Shown one piece after another: positions 1 to 10,300 of a DNA stretch of 11,480 nt. Every line of letters starts with the position of its first letter. Within the stretch, counting starts at the first letter, position 1. Origin of the DNA: Cylindrodendrum hubeiense (taxonomy: Eukaryota > Ascomycota > Sordariomycetes > Hypocreales > Nectriaceae); NCBI GenBank assembly GCA_014621425.1, contig JAANBB010000766.1, forward strand, positions 1 to 11,480, read 5' to 3'. A program made the position numbers and the translations under genes. Under the pieces are notes generated by a model. The model was not told the DNA's origin, did not search any database, and saw only the letters and a program-made list of their open reading frames with translations.

Positions 1-132
1 GGAAAAGCAAAGATGTGACTGCTCGTCTGGCTGGCCCCAGGGTCACGATGCCCAGGAGCCCACGACGCCGCTGCTGGTAAGGGCCGACGCGGGATTTTGC
101 ACATCGCAAGGGACTACACACGGGCAAGCTCA

Positions 133-149
133 GGTACTCGGTACTCGGT
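133..149. repeat. 7-bp tandem repeat (GGTACTC, 2.4 copies)
   Basis: Two complete GGTACTC units are followed by GGT. It is short and probably of slippage origin; no function is suggested. Confidence 0.6.
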
Positions 150-637
150 GCTTGATCTTGGACGAGGAACACTAGGTTGGGCCTTGCGCGCGCAGATGGC
201 CGGGGGCCACTGTTCGGAGAGGCAATCTCGAGATATCCCAAAGCCGCGGTCGCCATCAACCCCAGAACCTGGACGGAAGCGCACCGGGTCGCTGGAATGG
301 TTAACCCCTGGAGGCCACCAGAAGGCAAAGGGTCGGCGAGAGGGCCCTTCATCGCCCACCCTTCCCTTGGGGTGATCGCCCGCGCATCAGGCAATCTCAC
401 CGACGTGCTGGAGTCGGTGGCTCCACATCTCCACATAGCCCGTAAAGCATCGGATCCACCGCGATTCTGTGCCCAGTACGTAGTACTCACGCCTGCACCC
501 TGTGCGACCTCTGCTCGGGACTGTAGTACGAGAGGGCATGGATAAGGCACCGAAAGATACCGGGGGTGTGTGTGGTCTCAGTCTCGGGGGTCTCAGAGTT
601 TCTCCAGAGTGTAGGGACCGCATCGGCATGACGACGT

Positions 638-686
638 AACGGCGCAACGGCTACTCAACGGCAACGGCGCAATGAGGCAATGAGGC
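638..686. repeat. Cluster of AACGGC and AATGAGGC repeats
   Basis: AACGGC occurs four times between 638 and 668 with short spacers, followed directly by two exact copies of AATGAGGC (671-678 and 679-686). This is a compact simple-sequence cluster in non-coding DNA. Confidence 0.65.
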
Positions 687-995
687 ACGTAGCAATTACC
701 CGGGGCTCAATGTGCAAGTTGCCGTGCGGCCAGGCTCGGTGCCCAATTTGCAAGGCGGAGGAGTGAGAGAGAAGTGAAGCGAGTGTGACGTGTGAAGCGG
801 GAGAGCTGAGCCTCAGAGGCCACTGCCGCGGCGCGCGAGTGCTGGTTCTGGTCAAGGCGGGCTGCTGCACACGCACGTCGCACTTCGGAACCCTCCTAGC
901 CGGGGGCCAAGAGCACTTGGGAGGGACATTGGCCCACTCGTGTAATCAAAATCGAGAGTGGAATGGAGGAAGCCGGCAAACAAACTTGAGGATTT

Positions 996-1022
996 CATGG
1001 AGCCCATGGAGTCCATGGAGCC
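996..1022. repeat. 9-bp tandem repeat (CATGGAGCC, three copies)
   Basis: Three head-to-tail 9-bp units lie here, the middle one with T in place of C at position 8. Translated, this gives a Trp-Ser-Pro repeat in a short frame that I do not regard as a gene. Confidence 0.75.
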
Positions 1023-1806
1023 CGCAGAGCGAATAGAGTCAGCATCAAAGCCACGGCCACGCCCAGGACTGGGATGCTAGTTCCTGATGCGAGGTTATAT
1101 GAATGGGCTCCCATTGGGATGGGATGCTCCTGCGGCCGGGATTGGCTGGGCACGCTCTCAGCCGCCAAGTGCCGCCGCTCACGTCGAGTTGCGAGGGACA
1201 GGGTACAAGGCTAGAGGTAAGCTGAGAGGTAAGAGTAGCGGCGCGTCCTCTGGTCTACGCCTCCAGCCTGCCTGGGGGCATCCGCTGCGGCGCTGCGGTC
1301 CGGGTCTGGGTCTGGCCTTGTCAGCTGATCGACGCCCCAGGTTAGGTCGTCCGTGAGGCAAGTAAAAGAGCCAAGTAGAGACGTCGGCAGGCTGGTATAC
1401 GTGGTAGGATACCGAGCACTCTGCAAAGTCTGCATGTGTGCTAAGGGCTCTTAGCGCCTGCTATCCGGGGCTGGCACGCATGTAGGTTGGTTGACCTGGT
1501 CTTCACCCGACGGCAGATTCCATAGCACAGCCCGTACATCGACCGCCTCGGCGATCAAGTTGTACAACGTCTGTCTCATCAAAAGGCCTCCGGACCATGG
1601 TGCTGGTCAGCAGCTGCCCCTTGGGTTGTCCAGTCCCCCTGCCAAACCGACAAAAAGCAACAAGCTGCTTCGTACGGACGCAGCCTGCTGTTACACTGGC
1701 GTCGCCCGTTGACCGTTAGTTAGGCGGCCACTGGGCCAGCCGGAGCGGCGCTGGCGGGTTGCGCGCTTCCCACGCTATTCGAGACTGGCCGCGCCTTTCC
1801 CTCCGC

Positions 1807-1829
1807 GGGCCGACAGGGCCGACAGGGCC
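1807..1829. repeat. 9-bp tandem repeat (GGGCCGACA, 2.6 copies)
   Basis: Two complete GGGCCGACA units are followed by GGGCC in GC-rich non-coding sequence. Confidence 0.7.
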
Positions 1830-2484
1830 TCCCGGGCTACTGAGATCCCTGAGGTATATTTACTGGAGGGGCGGTACCCGGTCTTGGGCCAAGGTACGAA
1901 ATACCACAGGCTAGCTCCCGTCGGTACCTTAGCCTTGACGGGTGTTACAGGGGTAGCCGCCCTGGATGCTTCCCTCGTCCTCCACTTCACCTGCCGTTGG
2001 ATGGAGTCGTGCCCTACAGTTCAGCACGGCACTGCTGTCCGCTGTCTCGTCGATGGACGCTACGCATGTACTCCATCACTCCCGTCTCCAATCACACCGT
2101 TACATCACATCAATCCATCGCTCCATCTGGATCTTGCAAATCTCATCTCCTCCCTCTACCCAGCAACCCAGCAGCCCAGCCAATTCCCCCCCACCCGCTC
2201 GTCATGCACCCTCGTTCTCCCCCATCTCGCATGCCCTGGGCGGACCCAAGGCCCAACCCGTCTGCATCCGCGGCTCCTCCATCCTTCAGCACGCTCCGTG
2301 ACGCCCTCTCTGCGACGCCCACCCCCCGCCACCCTACGACCTGGTGCTCTTCCAGATCAATCCTTGCTTCTTTTCCCGGTCCAAGTCAAGGCCCCGGCGT
2401 TGCTTTTTTGCTCACCGGGCCCCAGCAGCCCACCGTCGGACGGCGGACACGCGCCTCGGCACTGACGCCATCACCTGACGGACT

Positions 2485-2563
2485 GTAAGTCGGAGTAGTT
2501 GCAGCTAGGTGCAGCTGACTAACCTAGTCAACGACTCTCCTCGGCCGAGACGAAATCCCACAG
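2485..2563 (+). other. Possible intron in a plus-strand transcript
   Basis: A perfect GTAAGT donor is followed by GACTAAC (2517-2523) as a branch-like site and CCCACAG at 2557-2563 as an acceptor, giving 79 nt, a normal fungal intron size. Splicing would join an ATG frame from 2066 to a frame that stays open to a TGA at 2793-2795, giving 216 residues. That product is low-complexity Pro/Ser-rich and matches nothing I know, so no CDS is called. Such signals also occur by chance. Confidence 0.25.
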
Positions 2564-4027
2564 TGACGTCGGACATCCAACTGAACGGTCTGAACCTGCC
2601 GCAGGGTGCCATAGCTCCAACGGCATCCGTCTCATCCACATCCAACCAAAACCGTCGTCACCAATTGGCGCGCCTCGTGGTTACCTGCCGATCAGCACAA
2701 CCATATCTGCGACGCCACGATCGGGACACCCTTCGGCCCATGCCATGTCCTCCAACCTCCGTGGATCGTGCATCTTTCTGCGCCCCTTTCCTTGAGCCCT
2801 CGTGGCCGCCTTGACCTCCAGTTCGTTCGCGAGTGTGCATTAGGGACTCCGTCCTCATGGGCAGCAGCGCGGTCAATCACCAACACTTCCCCACTCCGCG
2901 CCTTAGCCCAGAGCCCAAGAAACTCAAGGACCCAAGAAGCCAAGCACGATGGAGCACGTCTGCCAACGCCGCGCATCAGCACCCTCGAATCCTCCGCTTC
3001 TCCCTACGGACTGCATTTGCATATTATTTTTTTTGCCACCTCATGATCGACTGCTGGTCCCAGTAGCACATGACTGGCCCCGAGGCCCTGATCTTCATCA
3101 CGCACGGCATTGTCGTCCACTCTCCAACCACCAGATGAGACAGCCTTTTTTGTCTCTTAAGATCAGTAAACACTAGACATCACCGCTTCCGCGACGTATC
3201 AGAAACCACCTCATGATATGTCGACTTTGCAGCATCATCCCGCATTTGCCGGTCAGAAAACGCCCATGACGCTAGCCCAACCGCCCCAGATTTCTGGATT
3301 TCTTTACTTTGGCCATCTCGGCTATTTCACCGCCTGAGACACGCAAGCTCCGTTCCTAACAATAGTGGTCCCGAGTGGGTTGGCGTAACCCGACCAGGAT
3401 CAAAGACAGACGGTGGGCAAGCGCACACACTTGCCTTTCTCCCATGCCAGCTGAGCAGGGCATCTTGCTTTTTGACCCCCACATACAGTGTCTACCAGAT
3501 CATCTTCGACCCCTGACAGGTTACTTATCCCAGCGATCTAGGTGCGCATATTCGGTACGCATTCGGCTCTGTCCCTAGTTGCTTTTTTTTCTGCTCCACT
3601 CCAATCACATCTCTCCTTCAGATCGGCCTTCCTGCCCTAAGGTAATAGGCGATGACCGAGAACGCGAACGCCGTTGGCGCCCTTTGGGTCGAGTGGATTT
3701 GCCGAAACATATTCCGCACGTCCTGCTGTACGACATCAATCATCGATCGCCAATAGGCCTGATATCCTTTCATGTTCGCAGCTCGGAGTTTCACGCAGCC
3801 CCCTACCTCTCTCTACAGCTAAGGACAGCTGCTAATCTCGATATAGGGCTACAGGCGAGACTCTAGTGCTCCACCATCCACGAGCGAGAAAAAGGAAGCA
3901 AAAGACGCTACTCGTTATTAATCAGTAAAGGCGATACGAGCAGTTACGCAGTTAGAAACCGGGGCAATTGCAGCTTGGATCTGCCTGCCAGGCCCAAGAA
4001 CAACTCCCAGTCGGCAGACGACGGCAG

Positions 4028-4050
4028 TTGCTTCTGCTTGGCAGAAGCAA
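4028..4050. repeat. Perfect inverted repeat: 10-bp stem, 3-nt loop
   Basis: TTGCTTCTGC, then TTG, then GCAGAAGCAA: the two arms are exact reverse complements. The hairpin would form in single-stranded DNA or RNA from either strand. No T-run follows on the plus strand, so a bacterial-type terminator is not suggested. It lies in non-coding DNA far from any supported gene. Confidence 0.9.
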
Positions 4051-4800
4051 GCAGGGCACCACCCCGTTTTCAACCCTCCCTCACCCACAGTTCCCAAACG
4101 ATTCGCATGGCAAGTGTCGTAGCCCTGACGCAGCGATCCCTCTGGATTTGCAGGGCATCCTCAGTCTGTGCCAAGCAATCTGCCCTAAGTCTTGTTGAGG
4201 ACAGGTCACGGCTTGGGTTCGGTTGCTGGTCATTTCAGTGGTGAGGATACGGACCCCACAGACGAGCATCATCACGGGACCACTGTCACACCTTGGGCAC
4301 AGCTACGGACATAGATTACAGCCAGGCAGGGGCTGGCAAATTCTTCGGTTACTAACGATAGAACTTCTCGCGCGCTCCATTCCAAAGTACATCCACCCGA
4401 CGCATCACGAGACCAAAACCCCTCCCCTGGCGGCTGAATCACCCAAGCTTCTTTAGTTTGCATTGGAGTCACCCACCACCAGTGGGTCTTTCTGGCTGTC
4501 ATAGCTTGTCGCACTGCAGTCAGCGCCTGTGAGGCCAATCTCCAGTGCGACAACTGTGATATTCGCCTGTGTGCATATGCATTCAACGGCATTGAAGAAG
4601 TGTGATGCCCGCCGCCCCCGCATGTGCCGCAGCATGGTTCATTGCAGCCCCGTGGTTGCATCGGTAACTCTCTCTTGTCGCCGCTCTGTTACAGACTTCC
4701 GCAACGTGCACCACATTCATCCCTGTTAGCTCTTTTCCCTTTCCTCGTTCCCCGTTCCCCGTCGCTCTTCTGCAGCTCTGAAATCCCGAATCATACCGAT

Positions 4801-7059
4801 TGGCAGTGAACAGTAGATGAAGAGCGGTTATTGAGGCAAACTCCTGGCCAGGTTGACATTAGTCCGGCTCTGGGAACCAGGAACCCCAGGCCAGGGGGAC
4901 CAAGTCACAACCCTGTTCCAAATCTTGACAAGGCATCCAATCACGAAGGTACATTACAGTTTGTAAGTCAGGCAACACCAACCGATTGACAACTCGATGG
5001 CCCTAGACGAAAGTCTGGAACGGGATGAGGGGCATTTGGAAACACCTTCGACGGGGGAAATGTGGAGAAGAAGCAACCCGCGACTCCGTTTATTATGTTT
5101 AATGACGTGCTTATGAGGGTGGAAAATTTCAGTCCATCTGACAGCCGGTCCAGGTCACAAATCAACAGCAAGAGGTCGCACAACGCGTACAACTCGAGTC
5201 CAGACCGGCTCTAGATTCGCAGCCGCCCGCGCTCCCTGTCGCTTGTCTTTGACTTTCGCATCATCCCATCTCGTCAAGAACAAAGACCCACCCACGATCA
5301 TCAAGGATTACATCACGTCGGCGTACTGGTGTTGACGTAGAAGGTTCTTGCAACCCGTGTTCGACTTTGCACGCCTTGCAGATTAGATATGCAGCGCTAC
5401 AGCATCCTTGCTGCCCCTCCTCGGACACGGTACCCGGCCTGGACCATGCTCCGTACGCACAGGACGCATGGGTTGCTTGATCAATGGCCCATGGACCGGC
5501 GTTGAGTGCAGAGTACTTCTCCGTTATGGACCGGCCGGAAATTTGGCGGCCTGCACCTGGCCCGAAGCTCGACAGGCAACCCCTGCTCAACCCCACGGCT
5601 GGGAACGGATGATCCTCCGCGTTGCTGCCACACCTGCAATGCGCAGACTAGCCGCATCTCAGCATCTACCCGCCACGACTATCGATCTTCTGCCATGTCG
5701 CCTCCAATATTGCCTGATTGTCGCAGTTGCGCTATACCAGGATTCTCCATGCTCCGCGGCTGCTGGTATTTCGAGGAGGCGCCGACGACGCTCGTAGCCG
5801 TGATAGCCCCCATGCAGGCTGATACTGGACGGAATGCAACCCGCTGTCAGACGGCAAACGGCGCAGGGATCGTCTCTTGCTTCAGTTGAAGCGCTGCGGA
5901 TTGGTCACATCGCCCGAGGTTTGTCACTCAGATATTCCAGAGCTCTGGATTCCATGACACAACAATAAGCTTCCTTTTGCTCTACCATCACTGGAGCGAC
6001 CCAGACCCGGCACCTGACGAAACCCGTGGTAATGCCATGGACGATCTCAGCTGATAAGGACGATGCACAATCCTCGAGTTGCAGCGGCAGTAGGCAAGCC
6101 TGAGTGAGGTGTCTCAGGTCGGCGAAAATACACTGCACATCACCCTCGACTCGAGTCATCCGTGGTCCATGTCGTTCTAGCCCTGCATTTCTTGGCTGAA
6201 GGCAATCAGATCGCGAGACCTGAATCATCCCCAGAAGGCCAAACCCGACCGGGCCTGCGGGAGGGGGGTCGTTGCAGCGATTCGAAACCGGCATCTGTTG
6301 AAGACAGGCTGCGGCCGCCTTTGCAGGGTTTGCCGAGCAGCCAAGTGACTCCTGCGGGCCTTTGTGTGTCCGCCAGCCTCCGCCATCTGCTGCAGCCCGT
6401 GGCAGAGAGGTAGACTGCGTTCCCGGCCACTCGGTCAAGACAGCCACTGTCATCAACCGAAACAGTGGGCAGCTTCGAGGAGAAAAAGCAATCCTGCCGC
6501 CCGTCCTTCTCCGGCTTATCAAGCTTCGTGCTGCCCCAGTTGGGCACAGCCACGACGATCCCTCTGCTCCCCCTCCTGAATGGCAATCGGGCGTCCCGGC
6601 CGTCTGATACGAGGCTGGCTGGAACCACACTTCTGGGATCGACAAATCTCGACGGATGTACCGATTCGGCCATCAGGCTCCGCTCCGGGGGGCTTGCGGA
6701 GACTTGATGCCGGCGCATCATCAGGAAACATATGCAGGCAAGCCACCTACACATAGGCTACGTGATTGTGATTATGATATTGCGCTTGTCCAAAAATCCA
6801 GGTGAACAAAAGCCATCTCTTTCAGCTTGTTTCTGACAGGTAACAACCATCACAGGATCGCCTCCGGGATCCAACCAGGATGCAACCCACCCTTCTAACG
6901 ACAGGGGCGAGCGACTCAAAAGGAAAGCTCCAGAAACTCCAGGTGGCCTTAACTCCGATATTGCTTTCTCCAGATTGGTGTCTTTCCCACACATGCGTCC
7001 TGGGTCCCGTGTATAATGCCCCGGGGTGCTGCAAACATGTCTATCAGATACCCTCCGTC
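4801..7059. other. Non-coding stretch, nothing recognised
   Basis: I see no domain, tRNA, 5S rRNA or transposon feature here. The longest frame with an ATG is 182 codons on the minus strand (6754-6206). It has no family resemblance, and other frames on both strands are also open across the same stretch. Composition is mixed, with no A/T-rich block that would suggest repeat-induced point mutation. Confidence 0.45.
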
Positions 7060-7352
7060 ACACAAACAAACAAAAAAAGATGATGTGTCCCAAACGCCGA
7101 TCTGTCAACTCCGCAAATATATGGAAAAAATAATAGCCTGCCAAGAGCCATGGTCGCAAGCCGCGTGATGCAAAAGAACACCTGGGCTTTGGTGTCAGGG
7201 GAACACCATCAGCAGTCCCTCCAATATCGGGCCGTAGCGCGCTACACCCAGAGACACAAACGACGCGCGCCAAGGTCGGTGAGTCGATTAGGCGAGCGAC
7301 AATCGTTCAGCACCGTGGCTCCTACGCCATTGCCGTCGCGATGAGCGGCAGA
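7060..7352 (-). other. Probable 3' UTR and 3' end region of the PLC gene
   Basis: This follows the TAA at 7355-7353. No AATAAA is seen. An AU-rich stretch (minus strand TATTATTTTTTCCATATAT, about 7113-7135) and a U-rich stretch (about 7065-7085) are the best candidates for fungal polyadenylation elements, which would give a 3' UTR of about 220-290 nt. The plus strand shows the matching CAAACAAACAAAAAAAGA simple-sequence run. Confidence 0.35.
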
Positions 7353-10300
7353 TTATGCAATGGTCTTCTCGATCTTGATGAGCAGTTTCCCGCCGTCGAC
7401 GGGATGGCCACGAGAGTCCATGAGGCGCACGAATCGATAGCCGCTACGGAGGCGGTCTAGGCGGATGCAAGCCCAGGCGAGAAGTGGAGAGCTGACAAGT
7501 TTCGTCGAGTCGTCCTCAACCTTGAACCTAGAGGTAGGACAAACGAGTTAGTGCTATGCGGAAAAGAAACGTGCAGCCGCCCAGCCGTAATTGCGATCCA
7601 CGAACGCAGCTCCCCGATAGACTGGCCCGCTTGGCGACACTCGTCGGCAGCTCGTTGGAAGCTTTCGTCATTATCTGATCATGTGTATCCCCTCAGAAAT
7701 TGCCTAGTTGAACCAGGCGCCCGGACGCGAACCCGCCGCCGCGGAAGGTTTCTCGGGAATATGCTCATGTCTCACAATTTGAGTGGGCCGCATGAGAGTG
7801 AGGCCCTCGAAGCTGTGTCTCTGCGAAACTGACGCTCCAACCAATGAGATTGTGAGCTGGGAGGGAACCCGTGTAACCCGTGTGGGCGACTCCTGACAGC
7901 TCATCCATTGCCCAACTCTGGGAAAGACCAAACACCGCGCCATGACTTGAGCCATGTTTCCGATCCCGCGATGCGGCGGCGATGCTTGCGATCTTGTCCA
8001 GGAAACCCAATCGACGAAGAGAGCGATAACAAACAATGCCGACGCAAGGGCGGCTGAAGAGGTGCGGAAAGGCCAGATCTGCGAAAGAAAAAAGTATGAC
8101 GACTCACCTGATGAAGCCCAGCTCTTCCACGACTTTGGGAATGTTGAGGAACTCGAGGAGCGAGCCTTGTGACCCGAAAATAGGGTGATCCGACTTGCCC
8201 ACCTCCGACTTTTGCTTGTACTTGCATTCACCAACCCGCTCCGTCTCGTCGGGCCTCCCAACGTGCAGTTCTGCCTTGATGAGAGGGCGCATGGTACTGG
8301 TGCTACGAGTGTTGTCGTTGGCGTCGCCCTCCTGGGCGGGGATCTGCCGGCCGGCGAGGACAGTTATCTTCAGGTTCATGGTGCGACCAGGCGCGGCCTC
8401 GCTCTGGGTCTCGGCTGACTTATTGGAGCTTAGGTAGCCCGGGGGCTTGAGGACCCAGCCTTTGGTGTCGGCGAACATGCCCTCGTTGAGCATCATTCCC
8501 TCGTCGACATTCTGCCAGTTCATGGCCACCATCTGGACGCCGCCGCGCCAGAAGAGGCTCGGGTCGGGGTTCGAGCTGTCAATCCTACGCCCCGCAGGAA
8601 AGGCCCGCATGAAGTAGCCCTTGTTGTGGGTGAACATTTCGCGATGCTGCTTTTGGATGAGCTCGAGGATGCGGTTCTCACTGATGGAGAAGATGTGAGG
8701 AGGGATCTTGGCCTCTGGCGTCTCGAGACTCTTGAAATGCTGACTTCGCGTATAGATGGCCAGGCCACCAAGACTTTCGCAGATGGGAACTTTGGAGCTC
8801 TTGGAATCTGGAGGGATGGAGCCAGGTGCTGAGGAACCTGAGATGAGCCAAGGACGCTCAGGCTCGTCCTCGGAACCAGAAGCGTCCTCGTCCTGAGCAT
8901 AAATTGCAGGCAATTCCATCGTGGTAGGCGGTACCACAATCCTGGCGTGGGCCTTCTTGACCTTGATGAGAATCTTATTCCGCAAATCCCCCAGCTTCGG
9001 GAGCCTGAACTTGGGGTCACAGCCATCAAACGGGGCATCCAGGAGCATCCCCTCCCATTCTTCCTTCATTATTTTCACCATTACTTCCTGCTGGTCCGTG
9101 TCTGTGTGAACCTCTAGGCTGATGATAATAGGCAGGTCGTTATCGACGAATGCGGCCTCTTTAATCGCCTGGCACACCTCTCGGAAGCCACATGGGGCGG
9201 TAAATGTCCAGCCATGCGTCACAATCGGCTCGCCCTGTGGTGGTGGTGGCTGTCGTACACGAGGTCTCCCCAGCCGAGGAGGGGTATCGACACGATCGGG
9301 AGATTCTTTGGGATCCACGGAGAACTGAGTGCTCGACCTCGGAGAGGGCTCGGTTTCCAATCGACTGGTAGCGCTGGCACTTCGAGACCGATTCCCTGAT
9401 CTGTCGCTGAGGTATTGAACAGTATCCCCGACGGTGTCCATAACGACCGTGGCCGCATTGGGGAACGAACTACCCGAGAGGCCGCGCCCGTGCCCTTTGG
9501 CAGACTTGGAGCTGCTTGGTGATGTCCTCACATTGCCATTCCAGACATCAATTTCGATACAACGGCACCCGCTTCGAAGAACCTATTGTGACATGCGTTA
9601 GCAAGTGGGATCCGGTTTGTAGAAAGGCCCACGGACCTTCTTGTATGCCTCTGGTGAGCTGACGGAGGCAAGCTGATTTCCACTCAAATAAGTGTTGTGG
9701 CTGCTGTTGATGAAGTAATTTGTGAGAGGCCTCGAAAGATCCTTGTCTGGAAGAGGTCCCGTAGCTTCCCACGGGTAGTCATAGACCAAGGTGTAGAGGA
9801 AATCGCCCAAAGAGTATTCCGTCTTGCCCAATTTGACATCGGTCTCGCCCTGAACGTTCTCCAAGAACTCGGCAAACTTGTCCCGAGGAAGCGCAGGGAG
9901 GGTCCCGCGTAATTCGGTGTATACTCGTTCGAGGATATCGTGCATATGGGTTGTAATCTCAATGTGTGGCGAGGGCTGCGTCGAGGGCTGCGTCGAGGTC
10001 CCGCTGGAGCATTCGTCGGGCATCTTACACATCGAGTTCGGGCAGACGTTGTGAGCCGGAGCCATACCTCCTCGAGTCCTGTTGGAGTATTCGTCGGGTA
10101 TCTTGGACGTCGGGTTCGGGTAGACATTGTGGGCATGAGCCGGAGCTACGACTCCAATAGACATGCCAACCATGCGCCGGACGAACTTTGTGGATTTGGA
10201 GTTGGAGTTGGCGAGAATGGACATTGTCCGCTGTCGCCTAGGTGGCTTTTCATTGTCGCCTTTCCCCCTGGAGCGCCGCTGAATATAGTCAGCGTCGGCC

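Larger units (their letters stand above)
1..1989. other. Non-coding stretch with scattered short tandem repeats
   Basis: No open frame here resembles a known protein, and those present are short, overlap on both strands and lack a coherent exon structure. The stretch contains several 7- to 9-bp tandem repeats (near 133, 638, 996 and 1807) and a spaced 9-bp duplicate AGAGGTAAG at 1213 and 1225. No tRNA, 5S rRNA or transposon ends were recognised. Confidence 0.5.
1990..4800 (+). other. C-rich, leader-like stretch without a recognisable gene
   Basis: The plus strand is biased to C and CT runs over much of this stretch, strongest at about 2100-2460. This resembles long 5' leaders or non-coding transcripts of filamentous fungi. 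Open frames are Pro/Ser/His-rich products of that composition, and the longer ones depend on non-ATG starts. An intron-like segment lies at 2485-2563 and a perfect hairpin at 4028-4050. No domain was recognised on either strand. Confidence 0.35.

Noticed and set aside
1889..1942. Short inverted repeats around AAGGTAC/GTACCTT and CCCGTC/GACGGG
   Set aside because: The arms are only 6-7 bp and the alternative pairings compete; this is within chance expectation.
1884..2488. Long plus-strand open frames (193 and 163 codons) as Pro/Ser-rich protein genes
   Set aside because: Both begin at TTG. Their content is simply the translation of a C-rich stretch, and two overlapping frames look equally protein-like.
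2833..2850. The peptide MCIRDS, familiar as translated Nextera mosaic-end adapter contamination
   Set aside because: The DNA here reads GTGTGCATTAGGGACTCC, which does not match the adapter. The resemblance is only at the peptide level and starts from GTG.
2961..3000. Possible tRNA B box (TCGAATCC) near 2986
   Set aside because: It lacks the GGT before TCGAATCC, no A box or acceptor-stem pairing is seen upstream, and no cloverleaf can be drawn.
5905..6645. A 246-codon minus-strand open frame as a gene
   Set aside because: It opens at TTG, not ATG; its first ATG comes about 65 codons later. It has no recognisable domain and overlaps other open frames on both strands.
7704..8261. A 185-codon minus-strand open frame spanning the end of exon 3 and intron 3
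   Set aside because: It is in a different frame from the PLC exon, lacks any family signal and is explained as a shadow of the coding sequence plus intron.
8520..9038. A 172-codon open frame inside PLC exon 3 in another frame
   Set aside because: The X-Y domain frame is unambiguous here. This Arg/Ser-rich frame is a by-product of its codon use.
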